In this document: positions 43,697 through 52,474 of the stretch, piece after piece
How the letters are laid out: every line of letters begins with the position of its first letter
Position numbering within the stretch: the first letter of the stretch is position 1
NCBI RefSeq assembly: GCF_000626635.1
Contig: NZ_CP007451.1
Span: forward strand, 2,418,001 to 2,482,000
Direction: 5' to 3'
Length of the DNA: 64,000 bases
From: Draconibacterium orientale
Lineage (GTDB): Bacteria; Bacteroidota; Bacteroidia; Bacteroidales; Prolixibacteraceae
Translations under genes and position numbers: made by a program
Notes under the pieces: generated by a model
Databases searched by the model: none
The model's input: only the letters and a program-made list of their open reading frames with translations
Told to the model about the DNA's origin: nothing

Positions 43697-44830
43697 ATGA
43701 AAACGTTGCAGCCAACAACACCTTTTGTTACAACAGGTTATTTCGGTCCGCAATATTTTTGCGACAGAGAAAAGGAAACGGAAACACTGATTTCGAATAT
43801 TAACGGAGGCCTGTCTACTACTTTAGTTGCCATCAGAAGAATTGGAAAAACTGGACTAATACAGCATCTGGAACAAAAATTGTCAGCTAATTTGATTTGT
43901 ATTTATGCCGATATTCTGGCAACAGAGAATACGAATGATTTCTTAAATAGCCTGGCAACAGCCATTCTGAATTCGGTGCCGGAGAAAACCGGAGTTGGTA
44001 AAAGAATCTGGAATTTCATAAAATCTTTGCGTCCGGTAATTTCTTTCGATTCATTATCAGGCGAACCAAATGTTACATTCACAGTTCAGGAAAAAGAAAG
44101 TGAACATCACATAGCATCGCTTTTTGCCTTTCTTGAGCAGCAGGATAAGCGGGTTTTGTTTGCAATCGACGAGTTTCAGCAAATTCTTAATTATCCTGAA
44201 AAAAATACAGAGGCGTGGTTGCGTACCATTATTCAACAGTTAAAAAACGTGGTTTTTATATTTTCAGGTAGTCAGCAACATTTAATGAGCGATATGTTTT
44301 CAAATCCTGCCCGGCCATTTTTTCGAAGCACTCAGTTTCTAAAATTGGATAAAATTAGCTTTGAAAAGTACCAGTCGTTTATTGTAACGAAATTTGCGGA
44401 GCATAAAAAAAACATTTCTTCTGAAACTGCTGCCGAAATACTGCGATGGACAAATAGGCATACCTATTTTGTGCAATTGCTTTGTAATCGGGTTTATATT
44501 CATGCGGGGAAAAATATAAGTACTAAAACCTGGAATGAAGAGGCATTGAAGATTTTGAAAGAGCAGGAGTATGTGTTTTTTGGCTATCGCGATATGCTCA
44601 CCAAACAGCAATGGAATTTATTAAAAGCAGTAGCTTCCGACGGAAAGGTTTACAACATAACATCGAAAGATTTTATGCAAGATCATAAACTGGGAAGTCC
44701 GTCAACGGTTAACCGTTCTGTGAATTCGCTATTAAAAAAAGAGTTGATTTTTCAGGAACGAGGCATTGATGGAAAACAATTCTACAGCGTTTACGATGTT
44801 CTTTTTCAGCGTTGGATTCAAAATTTGTAA
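43697..44830 (+). CDS. AAA-type ATP-binding protein with C-terminal winged helix (archaeal-ATPase-like)
   Basis: 377 residues. The N-terminus PFVTTGYFGPQYFCDREKETETLISNINGGLSTTLVAIRRIGKTGLIQHLEQKL has the P-loop in the RRxGKT form of the STAND/archaeal ATPase clan. Walker B is VLFAIDEFQQIL, sensor FIFSGSQQHLM. The C-terminal 90 residues form a winged helix (DHKLGSPSTVNRSVNSLLKKELIF). Function unknown; relatives are common as mobile accessory genes. The palindromic operator just upstream suggests tight, perhaps autogenous, control. The lplA start follows its stop by 2 bp. Confidence 0.85.
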   Translation: MKTLQPTTPFVTTGYFGPQYFCDREKETETLISNINGGLSTTLVAIRRIGKTGLIQHLEQKLSANLICIYADILATENTNDFLNSLATAILNSVPEKTGVGKRIWNFIKSLRPVISFDSLSGEPNVTFTVQEKESEHHIASLFAFLEQQDKRVLFAIDEFQQILNYPEKNTEAWLRTIIQQLKNVVFIFSGSQQHLMSDMFSNPARPFFRSTQFLKLDKISFEKYQSFIVTKFAEHKKNISSETAAEILRWTNRHTYFVQLLCNRVYIHAGKNISTKTWNEEALKILKEQEYVFFGYRDMLTKQQWNLLKAVASDGKVYNITSKDFMQDHKLGSPSTVNRSVNSLLKKELIFQERGIDGKQFYSVYDVLFQRWIQNL

Positions 44831-44832
44831 TT

Positions 44833-45780
44833 ATGATTTGTATTGTACTAAAAAACAATAACCCTTTTTACTGCCTGGCTAGCGAAGAGTATCTGCTAAA
44901 AAATTTCGACGACGATATTTTTATGCTTTGGCAAAGCGATAAAACCGTGGTGGTGGGCAAACACCAAAACGCACTGGGCGAGGTGAATTACCGCTACGTG
45001 CGCGAGAATGCGATTACTGTTACACGTCGTATTTCGGGTGGCGGAACCGTTTATCACGACGCCGGAAATGTAAATTTTGCCTTTATCAAAAACGTAAAAA
45101 GTCCGGCAGAAATTTCGTTTAAACAGTTTACCGAACCGGTGGTGGAAGCATTGGCCCAGTTAGATATTGAAGCTACAACATCGGGCAGAAACGATTTGCT
45201 GATTAAAGGGTTAAAGATATCGGGAAATGCCGAGCATGTTTTTAAAAACCGCGTGTTGCACCATGGTACTTTGTTGTTTAACTCCGATCTGGAAAATCTG
45301 GGAAATAGCATAAAAGTTATTCCCGGGAAATACACGAGCAAAGCCGTACAGTCGAACCGAAGTAAAGTGGCTAATATTTCTCCGTTCCTGAAAAACGAAA
45401 TGGATATTGAGGCATTTATCGATTTCCTGATTGGCGTACAATTGAAAAAAGATGGCGCTGAAAGTTATACGATTTCAGCGGCCGATAACGAAGCAATAAA
45501 CAAGTTGGTTGACGACAAATTTACTACCTGGGAATGGCGCTGGGGCTACTCGCCAAAATACACTTTTACGAATAAAGTGGAAATCGATGGACGAACACTC
45601 GAAATTCATCTGGAAGTAAAAAAGGGGCATATCGAAAGTGCCAATTTGCAAGGCAACTATTTTGACGCCGCGTACCTGGCCGAATTAACAGCAGCACTGG
45701 TAGGGAAGCAGCACTTTTACGAAACTATTCGCGATGTTCTAAAAACGGATAACGAAGAGTTGATTTACGCTTTCTTCTAA
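44833..45780 (+). CDS. lplA: Lipoate-protein ligase A
   Basis: 315 residues from the ATG at 44833 (an upstream in-frame Met lies inside the ATPase gene). Lipoyl-ligase motifs: VTRRISGGGTVYHDAGNVNFAFI (RRxxGGGxVxHD), SGRNDLLIKGLKISGNAEHVFKNRVLHHGTLLFN with the catalytic Lys, and a C-terminal accessory domain (about 240-315). It activates free lipoate with ATP and attaches it to E2 and GcvH subunits. lipB and lipA at 55-56.6 kb give the separate endogenous route. Confidence 0.94.
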   Translation: MICIVLKNNNPFYCLASEEYLLKNFDDDIFMLWQSDKTVVVGKHQNALGEVNYRYVRENAITVTRRISGGGTVYHDAGNVNFAFIKNVKSPAEISFKQFTEPVVEALAQLDIEATTSGRNDLLIKGLKISGNAEHVFKNRVLHHGTLLFNSDLENLGNSIKVIPGKYTSKAVQSNRSKVANISPFLKNEMDIEAFIDFLIGVQLKKDGAESYTISAADNEAINKLVDDKFTTWEWRWGYSPKYTFTNKVEIDGRTLEIHLEVKKGHIESANLQGNYFDAAYLAELTAALVGKQHFYETIRDVLKTDNEELIYAFF

Positions 45781-45840
45781 ACAATAAAAAAGGCAGCCGA
45801 TGCAAAGAAGGCTTGTGCTGTACGACCGAATGTTTTTATT

Positions 45841-46005
45841 TTATACCAATTTGATTATAAAATGCCGTATTGGATATGCCGGTTATTTTCCGTTTGTACA
45901 AGGCGAAAAATTTTAGCATAGCCGAGCTACGTTATAATTTTTCAACGCAGTAGAAACGGAAAATAACAAATTTATATGCGGCATTTTGTGGTCATTTTGG
46001 TATTA
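45841..46005. repeat. ~165-bp full-length hairpin element
   Basis: Left ATACCAAT...AAAATGCCG...GGTTATTTTCCGTTT matches, as reverse complement, AAACGGAAAATAAC...CGGCATTTTG...TTGGTAT on the right. The centre is AGCATAGC-CGA-GCTACGT. The whole element folds back on itself. It supplies the sequence of a false N-terminal extension of ybaK. Confidence 0.8.
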
Positions 46006-46035
46006 ATCCCATTTTTGCAGGTAAATTATTTCGAA

Positions 46036-46509
46036 ATGAAGAAAACAAATGCTGCCCGTTTACTCGACAGCAAAAAGATAGCGTACGAGCTGGTTGAATA
46101 CCATGTTGATGAGGTGGATTTAAGTGCCACACATGTTGCCGAATCGTTGGGACAGAATGTGGAGCAGGTTTTTAAAACCCTGGTTCTGCGAGGCAATAAA
46201 ACAGGCGTTTTTGTAGCTGTAATTCCCGGAGCCGCCGAACTTAATTTGAAAAAGGCCGCAAAAATATCGGAGAATAAAAGTGCAGAAATGGTGCTGATGA
46301 AAGAATTGTTGGGGCTCACCGGTTACATTCGTGGCGCGTGTTCGCCAATGGGCATGAAAAAACCGTACCCGATCTTTATTCACGAAACCTGCATGAATTT
46401 CGAAACCATTTTTGTGAGTGCCGGGAAACGCGGTATGCAGATAAAAATCAATCCCAAAGATATGGTTGTCTGCACCGGAGCCCAGGTTGCCGACCTGATT
46501 GATTCGTGA
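46036..46509 (+). CDS. ybaK: Cys-tRNA(Pro)/Cys-tRNA(Cys) deacylase YbaK
   Basis: 157 residues from ATG 46036 (MKKTNAARLLDSKKIAYELVEYHVDEVDLSA). The 20 codons before it in frame derive from the hairpin element and do not belong to the family. Conserved features: VFKTLVLRGNKTGVFVAVIPG with the essential Lys, and GYIRGACSPMGMKKPYPIFI, diagnostic of YbaK/EbsC. It hydrolyses mischarged Cys-tRNA(Pro), a translation-fidelity function, in the cytoplasm. Confidence 0.93.
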   Translation: MKKTNAARLLDSKKIAYELVEYHVDEVDLSATHVAESLGQNVEQVFKTLVLRGNKTGVFVAVIPGAAELNLKKAAKISENKSAEMVLMKELLGLTGYIRGACSPMGMKKPYPIFIHETCMNFETIFVSAGKRGMQIKINPKDMVVCTGAQVADLIDS

Positions 46510-46598
46510 TTTCCTCCCGTTTTTCATCAATACGGCTTCTTCTGTATTAATTTTTAGATCATAAGGAATTTTATTTTTTTACTTTCCCCACGAATCTC

Positions 46599-46606
46599 TA
46601 TTTTTG
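46599..46606 (+). promoter_or_regulatory. Candidate trpS promoter -7 element
   Basis: TATTTTTG with TTTT 19 nt upstream (46576-46579), near consensus; 61 nt before the trpS start at 46668. Confidence 0.55.
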
Positions 46607-46667
46607 CACTCACTTAAAAATCAGATGGCTTTGCGCATTGCGCACAACACCATATAAAAAACAAATA

Positions 46668-47669
46668 ATGAATAAACCGACAGTTGTAAGCGGTATACGA
46701 CCGACTGGATATTTGCACCTTGGAAACTACTTTGGAGCCGTGCAGAATTTCTTAAAAATGCAGGACGATTTTAACTGCTACTTTTTTATTGCTGACATTC
46801 ACTCGCTGACTACGCACCCAACGCCTGAGAATTTACAATCGGGAGTGCGCCAGGTGCTGGCCGAGTATCTGGCTTGCGGCATCGATCCTGAAAAATCAAC
46901 GATTTTCATTCAGAGCGATGTTCCTGAAGTTTCGGAATTGTACGCTCTATTAAACATGAATGCCTACTTGGGCGAACTGGAACGTACAACATCGTTTAAA
47001 GATAAAGCTCGTCAGAACCCGGATAACGTAAATGCCGGATTGTTGACTTACCCCGTTTTAATGGCTTCGGATATTATTATTCATAAAGCACATTTTGTAC
47101 CGGTGGGAAAAGACCAGGAGCAAAACCTGGAAATGGCGCGTAAATTTGCCAAACGTTTTAACCGCATGTACAAAGCCGATGTATTCCCGATTCCACGTCC
47201 GTATACTTTTGGTGGCGGCGATATGATTAAAGTTCCGGGATTGGACGGCAGCGGAAAAATGGGAAAATCGGAAGGCAACGCCATCAACCTTTACGAAGAT
47301 CCAAAATCGATTCGCAAGAAGGTGATGCGTGCGGTTACCGATTCAGGTCCAACAGAAATGAACCAGGAAAAACCGGAAGCTATTCAGAACCTGTTTACAC
47401 TGCTGGATATTGTTTCTACACCCGATACAGTGGCGCATTTCGATGAATTGTACAACAAGTGCGAAATCCGTTATGGCGATCTGAAAAAACAACTGGCAGA
47501 AGATATTATCGCTTACACATCGCCAATTCGCGAGCGGATTATCGAGATTCTGCAAGACGATGCTTACCTGGCAAAAGTGGCTAAGATGGGTGCGGATAAG
47601 GCCCGCGAATCAGCCGCAAAAACATTGCAGGAGGTGAAAGATGTAATCGGTTTTAAGAAACTGTTTTAG
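46668..47669 (+). CDS. trpS: Tryptophanyl-tRNA synthetase
   Basis: 333 residues from the ATG at 46668 (MNKPTVVSGIRPTGYLHLGNYFGAV); ten upstream in-frame codons are not conserved. Class I signatures: HIGH-like YLHLGN, KMSKS-like KMGKS in GSGKMGKSEGNAINLYEDP. The Rossmann body and C-terminal helices are complete. It charges tRNA(Trp). No T-box-like leader is seen; regulation is unremarkable. Confidence 0.97.
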   Translation: MNKPTVVSGIRPTGYLHLGNYFGAVQNFLKMQDDFNCYFFIADIHSLTTHPTPENLQSGVRQVLAEYLACGIDPEKSTIFIQSDVPEVSELYALLNMNAYLGELERTTSFKDKARQNPDNVNAGLLTYPVLMASDIIIHKAHFVPVGKDQEQNLEMARKFAKRFNRMYKADVFPIPRPYTFGGGDMIKVPGLDGSGKMGKSEGNAINLYEDPKSIRKKVMRAVTDSGPTEMNQEKPEAIQNLFTLLDIVSTPDTVAHFDELYNKCEIRYGDLKKQLAEDIIAYTSPIRERIIEILQDDAYLAKVAKMGADKARESAAKTLQEVKDVIGFKKLF

Positions 47670-47687
47670 GAAGAACATAAAATAAAT

Positions 47688-47766
47688 TGTCATTTCGACG
47701 ACGAAGGAGGAGAAATCTGTTCATTGAAGCGAAAGATTTCTCAGTCATGCTTCCTTCGAAATGACA
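47688..47766. repeat. 79-bp nested palindrome (TGTCATTTCGA family)
   Basis: TGTCATTTCGA (47688) and TCGAAATGACA (47756) are perfect terminal inverted repeats; inside, AGAAATCT pairs with AGATTTCT. A frequent Bacteroidota-type intergenic repeat. Related in design to 54884-54951. Confidence 0.8.
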
Positions 47767-47778
47767 GGAACAATCAAA

Positions 47779-48354
47779 ATGAGTATAGAAAGAGAATTGC
47801 AAAAACACACTTCGGTTTGTGAATTATGCGGATCGGAAGATAACCTGGGGGTTTACACCGTGCCGCCGGCAACACAGGAAAGCGAAAAAGACAGCATTTA
47901 TATTTGTGCAACCTGCTCGGGCCAGATTAACGATCCGGAGACAATGGATGCCAACCACTGGCGTTGTTTAAACGACAGCATGTGGAGCACCGTTCCGGCT
48001 GTTCAGGTAGTGGCCTGGAGAATGTTAAACCGACTGAAAGCTGAAGGCTGGCCACAAGACCTGCTTGATATGCTTTACCTCGACGAAGAAACTAAAGAGT
48101 GGGCCGAAGCAACCGGTGAAGGAATTGATCCGGACGATGTGGTAAAACACCTCGACAGCAATGGCGCTGTTTTACAAGCCGGCGATACCGTTGTGTTGAT
48201 TAAAGACCTGAACGTAAAAGGCGGTGGATTTACTGCAAAACGTGGAACAGCGGTTCGTAACATTTCGCTGGTACACGATAATCCTGAGCAAATTGAAGGA
48301 AAAGTTAGTGGTCAGCAGATTGTTATTCTTACACAGTATGTGAAGAAGAATTAG
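47779..48354 (+). CDS. PhnA-type zinc-ribbon protein
   Basis: 191 residues from ATG 47779; the earlier in-frame ATG at 47761 lies inside the palindromic repeat. The N-terminal zinc ribbon is CELCGSEDNL...CATCSGQI (four cysteines). The C-terminal PhnA domain reads LQAGDTVVLIKDLNVKGGGFTAKRGTAVRNISLVHDNPEQIEGKVSGQQIVILTQYVKK. Despite the name, PhnA proteins are not shown to act in phosphonate breakdown in most bacteria. Its stop codon sits at the edge of the repeat starting at 48351. Confidence 0.9.
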   Translation: MSIERELQKHTSVCELCGSEDNLGVYTVPPATQESEKDSIYICATCSGQINDPETMDANHWRCLNDSMWSTVPAVQVVAWRMLNRLKAEGWPQDLLDMLYLDEETKEWAEATGEGIDPDDVVKHLDSNGAVLQAGDTVVLIKDLNVKGGGFTAKRGTAVRNISLVHDNPEQIEGKVSGQQIVILTQYVKKN

Positions 48355-48473
48355 GAAGAGTTTATTCCTGATAAGAAAAGATGCCATCTTTATTTACTTT
48401 AGGTAGAAAGATGGCATCTTTGTTTTAGGAGAGTGATAGCCTCACTTTGAGTGAGACTATCACTTTTTTTATA
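48351..48473. repeat. Duplicated double-hairpin element, copy 1
   Basis: Shared with 48922-49040: TTAGGAAGA, AAGAAAAGATGCCATCTTT, AAAGATGGCATCTTTGTTTTAG, then an AGTGATAG / CTATCACT hairpin followed by Ts. It probably terminates phnA. Confidence 0.8.
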
Positions 48474-48574
48474 GCATTTTTGTTTTAATAACTTCTTGCA
48501 AAACGGTAGTCTGTTAGCCATAAAAACTTTTCAATTATTGCACGGCTGGCGATATCGTTACACAATTATTTTTT

Positions 48575-48870
48575 CTTTGCCGCAGGGTTGCATCAGGCAA
48601 ACCATAAAGTTTAGACCCGTGTTGCAATGTTGCGAGAGGGGTCTAACGAAGTTTAGACCTATGTTGCAGAGCTGCGGGAGGCTCGCCACAAAAATTTCAG
48701 CCTGTTACACAGCTGCAGGAAGCCTTCCACAAAAGTTTCCGGGGTGTTACACAGTTGCGGGAAGCAATCCATAATATTTTTTTGCTTGTTGCAGTGCTGC
48801 GGCAAGGGTGCAAAAAAGTTTTCTGGGGTATTACACGGCTGCAGGAGGCCTGTTTGTGAGGTGATTACAG
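48575..48870. repeat. Degenerate 42-bp-period tandem repeat, about 7 units
   Basis: Successive units begin GTTGCAATGTTGCG, GTTGCAGAGCTGCGGG, GTTACACAGCTGCAGG, GTTACACAGTTGCGGG, GTTGCAGTGCTGCGGC and ATTACACGGCTGCAGG, spaced 41-43 bp. Both strands stay partly open with a 14-residue period, but no frame makes a convincing protein. Confidence 0.75.
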
Positions 48871-48921
48871 GATTCTGCGAAAAAATAGCGATAGCGTCAC
48901 CCGGAGTGAAGCTATCGCTAT

Positions 48922-49040
48922 TTAGGAAGAATTTATTCGGAATAAGAAAAGATGCCATCTTTCTACATAACGTAAAAAAAGATGGCATCTTTGTTTTAGA
49001 GACAGGTGATGGTCTCACTCCGAGTGAGGCTATCACTCTT
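48922..49040. repeat. Duplicated double-hairpin element, copy 2
   Basis: Second copy of 48351-48473 in the same orientation. It ends at the stop of the DUF1080 gene. Just before it ATAGCGATAGC / GCTATCGCTAT (48887-48921) makes a further perfect hairpin. Confidence 0.8.
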
Positions 49041-49046
49041 TTACCA

Positions 49047-52000
49047 TTATTCGCTCAAATCTTTAATTCTGATGTTCTTGAACCACAATTCTGAGCCGTG
49101 CCCCAGGAATCCGATAAAACCTTTATCGTTTTGTAATCCCGGGTGGTTTTTACCGTCCTTGGTACCGTGCTCGCGAGCATCAGCAATATCGCCATCCAGT
49201 ATCACTTCGCCGTTTAAGGTAATTTTAATCTTAGTTCCTTTAACGATTACTTCTTGCACGTTCCATTCGCCAACCGGTTTCTGGAAGCCGCGTTTTGCAG
49301 CGATGGTTCCGTAAACCGAACCGTGGTACTGGTACTCGTGCAGGTTGGCATAAATTGGCGCGGTATTATCCAGAATTTGTAATTCCATACCCACATAAGC
49401 GGCATCGCCTTCAAGTGGGGCACGAATTCCCAGACCGTTATTGGCGCCCGGAGTGAGTTTAAACTCAAAACGGAAAACAAAGTCGCTGTATTCTTTTTCG
49501 GTGAAAAGGTTGCCGTGGCCGCCCATTTGAGGGTTTACTACCAACTCGCCGTTTTCGGCATAATAATCGGTCTTGTTACCTTGCCAGCCGTCGAGGTTTT
49601 TACCGTTGAAAAGTGACACAAATCCTTCGTCGATCTCTTCCTGCGTTAATCCAATTTCTTTGGTGTTGATCTCACGAACATACACATCGCGGAAAGCCAG
49701 CTCGTTGCCGTGCGCCTGCAGTTCGATTGTTCCTTCGCTGAAAATCGGAATGCTGCGGTCCCAGTAGTTGTCCATTTTTACGTTGTCAACCACCAGTTCA
49801 CCATTCAGGTAAACCGTTACATTTTCGCCAATCATGGTAATGCGGAAAGTGTTCCACTCGTCAATCGGGTTATCGGCAACCAGCAATGGATCGCGCACAT
49901 TGTCGGCATTGTTGTTATACAAACCACCCGAGCCAACCTGGGCACCTACTTCAACGCGCGAGGTATCCCAGATTTGCACCTGAGGTGTTCCGCGCAGGTA
50001 AATGCCGCTGTCGCCTTCTTTGCTGATGCGCCAGTCAACAATCATATCAAAATCGCGGTAATTTTTTGTCGATACCAGGTTGCCGCCATGACCATTGAAA
50101 ACAATGCATCCATCTTTTACGCTCCAGTTTTCCAGCATCGCTTTGTTGGCTTCCTGCTGCGCTTTGGCACGTTCTTTTTCGCTCATTTTGGCAATGGCAA
50201 TTGGGTTGCCACCGGCAATCATTCCCTGCCAGCCATCAAGGTTTTTGCCATTGAACATCGATACAAAACCATCGCCTTTCGGCATGTTGTTCAGGTAGTT
50301 TTCAATGTCGATTTTGTAGTACTGGCTGTCGCCGCCTTCCATAACCGAAGCTGCTTTTTCAAGGGCACCACGAACAATGTTGCCATAAAATTTACCTTGT
50401 AATGCAATGTCTTTAATTCCAAGAGCCGCACTTTGTTTTAAGGCCTTGTTGTCGAGGAAACTTTCGAGGTACACCAGCGCCAGGAAGGTGCGCAGGTTGC
50501 CAATCGATTTTACCATGTAGTTTTTATCAGCATCCGAACCGGCATATTCCATAATCTTACGGAATTGCAGTAACTTCTGGTCGTCGGGCAGTTGAGCCGA
50601 ATTTACCATGCGGGCAAAGTTGATGGCCGCTTTTGCCTGGTAGTCGCCGGTGCTGTTTTGGCAAATTTCGTATAACGATTTCGCGGCGGAATAATCTTTC
50701 CAGTTGATTAAAGCTAAAAAGGCTGCTTGTTTTTGTTCGCCCGAAGAGGTGTTGAAATAGTTACTTACAGTTTTAAGGGCAGCGTCGCCGCCAATTTCGG
50801 GTAGTACAGGGAAAATCCTGGCTTTTTTGCTGGTAGCGGCAAGTGCCGAAAGTACCTTTCCATTGGCTTGTTGTTCTGCGTTTTGGCCTTTAGTTGCTGC
50901 AACCAATGCCATTTGTACGGCTGTAATTTCGCTTTCGTTCGAAACCGAAAGTAACAATTTTAGCAAGGCATCGGTATTCTCGTAGGTTGAAACGTGTTTT
51001 AAAGCATCGAAAGCTGCAGCTTTTTCAGCAGCATTGGCTGAGGCGGTTGCAGCCAAAATTGCATCGAAAGATTGCGATCCGGCTTTGGCACCGATAAGAT
51101 CGATGAAAGCGGCTTTGGTTTTCCCGGTTGATTGGTCGAGGTTCGCGGCGATCAGGAATAAATGTTCTTTGTCAAGCAGGGTGTTCAACACCTTTGTTAT
51201 TGCTTCAATGTCTTTTCCCTCTGCCAAATGTGCTGTTAATGTTGGAATGGCTTCACTTCCCTGTAGTTTTGCCAAAGCGGTTATTGCTTCTGTACGAACA
51301 ACTTCAGCATCCGAATTAAGGCTGGCCAAAACAAAATCGTTCGCCTGCTTGCAACCCCGTCTTCCCAGCATGTCTATAATCTCTGCCTTAACTTCTGCGT
51401 TGGCAGTTTCTGCTTTGGCAATCCAATTTCGTGTGTCGGCAACTCCGCCGGTTTTTTCAGCAATATGTAAAGCTGAATAGCGGAAAGCTTTGTCGGCATT
51501 ATCGACAGCATCGAGCAAAAGCGGAGTGGCTTCGTAACCCAAATATTTGGCAGAAATGGCCAGGGCTGCCGAGTAGTTGTGTAATTTATCGGTAGCTGTG
51601 TTGGCTTTAAAAATGGCTTTGCAGGCTTTCTCCATCAGTACCAGTTCTCCGTTTGCCCCCAGTTGGTTGGTGTAAGCAATAAATGCTTCGGCAGCGTTGG
51701 TGGCTTCGTAATTAAAGTCGCCGGCGGCTTTTAATAATGTTTTGTATGAATCAGGAGATCCGATATTTGCCAGCGCTGCCAGTGCTGTTTTTTGCATTGG
51801 CTCGTTTTCGGCCTCAACCAAAGGAGTGATCAGTGGTACGGCGCGTTTACATTTTAATTCGCCTAAAGCTCGAACGATGGTCATTTGTGTATTTCCTTCA
51901 GTTTTTGGAAATGCCGCAAGAAACACCTCTGCTGTTTTCGGATCTTTAGTAGAGAGGATGGTTTGTGCTGCCGGTTCTGCCAGGTGCTCATCGGTTAAGT

Positions 52001-52427
52001 AGTTTTTTACCTGCTCAACCGTTTTCTCGCCTGCAACCAGGTTCAGTTGGTTAAGCAAATACGTTTTTACCTCCACGTCGTTCTCCTTACTGAGCGCTTT
52101 TAAAAGGTTCTCTTCGGCAAAAGCACGTTCATCAGTTTTGCCAAACTGGCTGGCATAACGCGAAAAACTATTCAGCGCAAAACGCACTGCAGTATCGTCG
52201 CCGGTACCCAGCGGAACAAGTTGTGCTGCCAGTTTCTGATAGCCTTCGTTGCCCATCAAAAAGATTTCGTTCATCGCTTTGTCGCGGTGCGTGAGGTTTT
52301 TCGTTGGCATTTGTGCCAGAACATCGGCAACTTTGGTGTCGAGTGTTCGCTTGTCCTGCGCCATTCCGGCCATACTCAGGCAGGCCAGCAACAGAATCGT
52401 AGTAATTTGTACTATGTATTTTTTCAT
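49047..52427 (-). CDS. Secreted HEAT-repeat protein with two DUF1080 (3-keto-disaccharide hydrolase) domains
   Basis: 1126 residues from the Met at 52427 (a Met two codons earlier is possible). Signal peptide MKKYIVQITTILLLACLSMAGMAQ. About 25-690 is a HEAT-like helical solenoid. Two concanavalin-like DUF1080/3-keto-glucoside hydrolase domains follow, from GFVSMFNGKNLDGWQG near 719 and GFVSLFNGKNLDGWQG near 934, each with a SGIYLRG/NGLGIRAP-type loop. The family cleaves 3-keto-glycosides. The Gfo/Idh/MocA oxidoreductase encoded directly upstream would make or reduce the 3-keto sugar. Both are exported, so chemistry is periplasmic. Confidence 0.9.
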   Translation of the reverse strand: MKKYIVQITTILLLACLSMAGMAQDKRTLDTKVADVLAQMPTKNLTHRDKAMNEIFLMGNEGYQKLAAQLVPLGTGDDTAVRFALNSFSRYASQFGKTDERAFAEENLLKALSKENDVEVKTYLLNQLNLVAGEKTVEQVKNYLTDEHLAEPAAQTILSTKDPKTAEVFLAAFPKTEGNTQMTIVRALGELKCKRAVPLITPLVEAENEPMQKTALAALANIGSPDSYKTLLKAAGDFNYEATNAAEAFIAYTNQLGANGELVLMEKACKAIFKANTATDKLHNYSAALAISAKYLGYEATPLLLDAVDNADKAFRYSALHIAEKTGGVADTRNWIAKAETANAEVKAEIIDMLGRRGCKQANDFVLASLNSDAEVVRTEAITALAKLQGSEAIPTLTAHLAEGKDIEAITKVLNTLLDKEHLFLIAANLDQSTGKTKAAFIDLIGAKAGSQSFDAILAATASANAAEKAAAFDALKHVSTYENTDALLKLLLSVSNESEITAVQMALVAATKGQNAEQQANGKVLSALAATSKKARIFPVLPEIGGDAALKTVSNYFNTSSGEQKQAAFLALINWKDYSAAKSLYEICQNSTGDYQAKAAINFARMVNSAQLPDDQKLLQFRKIMEYAGSDADKNYMVKSIGNLRTFLALVYLESFLDNKALKQSAALGIKDIALQGKFYGNIVRGALEKAASVMEGGDSQYYKIDIENYLNNMPKGDGFVSMFNGKNLDGWQGMIAGGNPIAIAKMSEKERAKAQQEANKAMLENWSVKDGCIVFNGHGGNLVSTKNYRDFDMIVDWRISKEGDSGIYLRGTPQVQIWDTSRVEVGAQVGSGGLYNNNADNVRDPLLVADNPIDEWNTFRITMIGENVTVYLNGELVVDNVKMDNYWDRSIPIFSEGTIELQAHGNELAFRDVYVREINTKEIGLTQEEIDEGFVSLFNGKNLDGWQGNKTDYYAENGELVVNPQMGGHGNLFTEKEYSDFVFRFEFKLTPGANNGLGIRAPLEGDAAYVGMELQILDNTAPIYANLHEYQYHGSVYGTIAAKRGFQKPVGEWNVQEVIVKGTKIKITLNGEVILDGDIADAREHGTKDGKNHPGLQNDKGFIGFLGHGSELWFKNIRIKDLSE

Positions 52428-52474
52428 TGTCATTAATCCTTTTTATTAATCCTTACTAATTCATCCTTCATCCT

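Noticed and set aside
43697-45780. Defence island formed by the AAA ATPase and neighbours
   Set aside because: The neighbours are lplA, ybaK and trpS, all housekeeping; one ATPase is not enough to call a defence system.
48496-48774. 92-codon ORF with 14-residue repeats
   Set aside because: It is a translation of the degenerate 42-bp repeat; the opposite strand is open too, and it has no recognisable domain.
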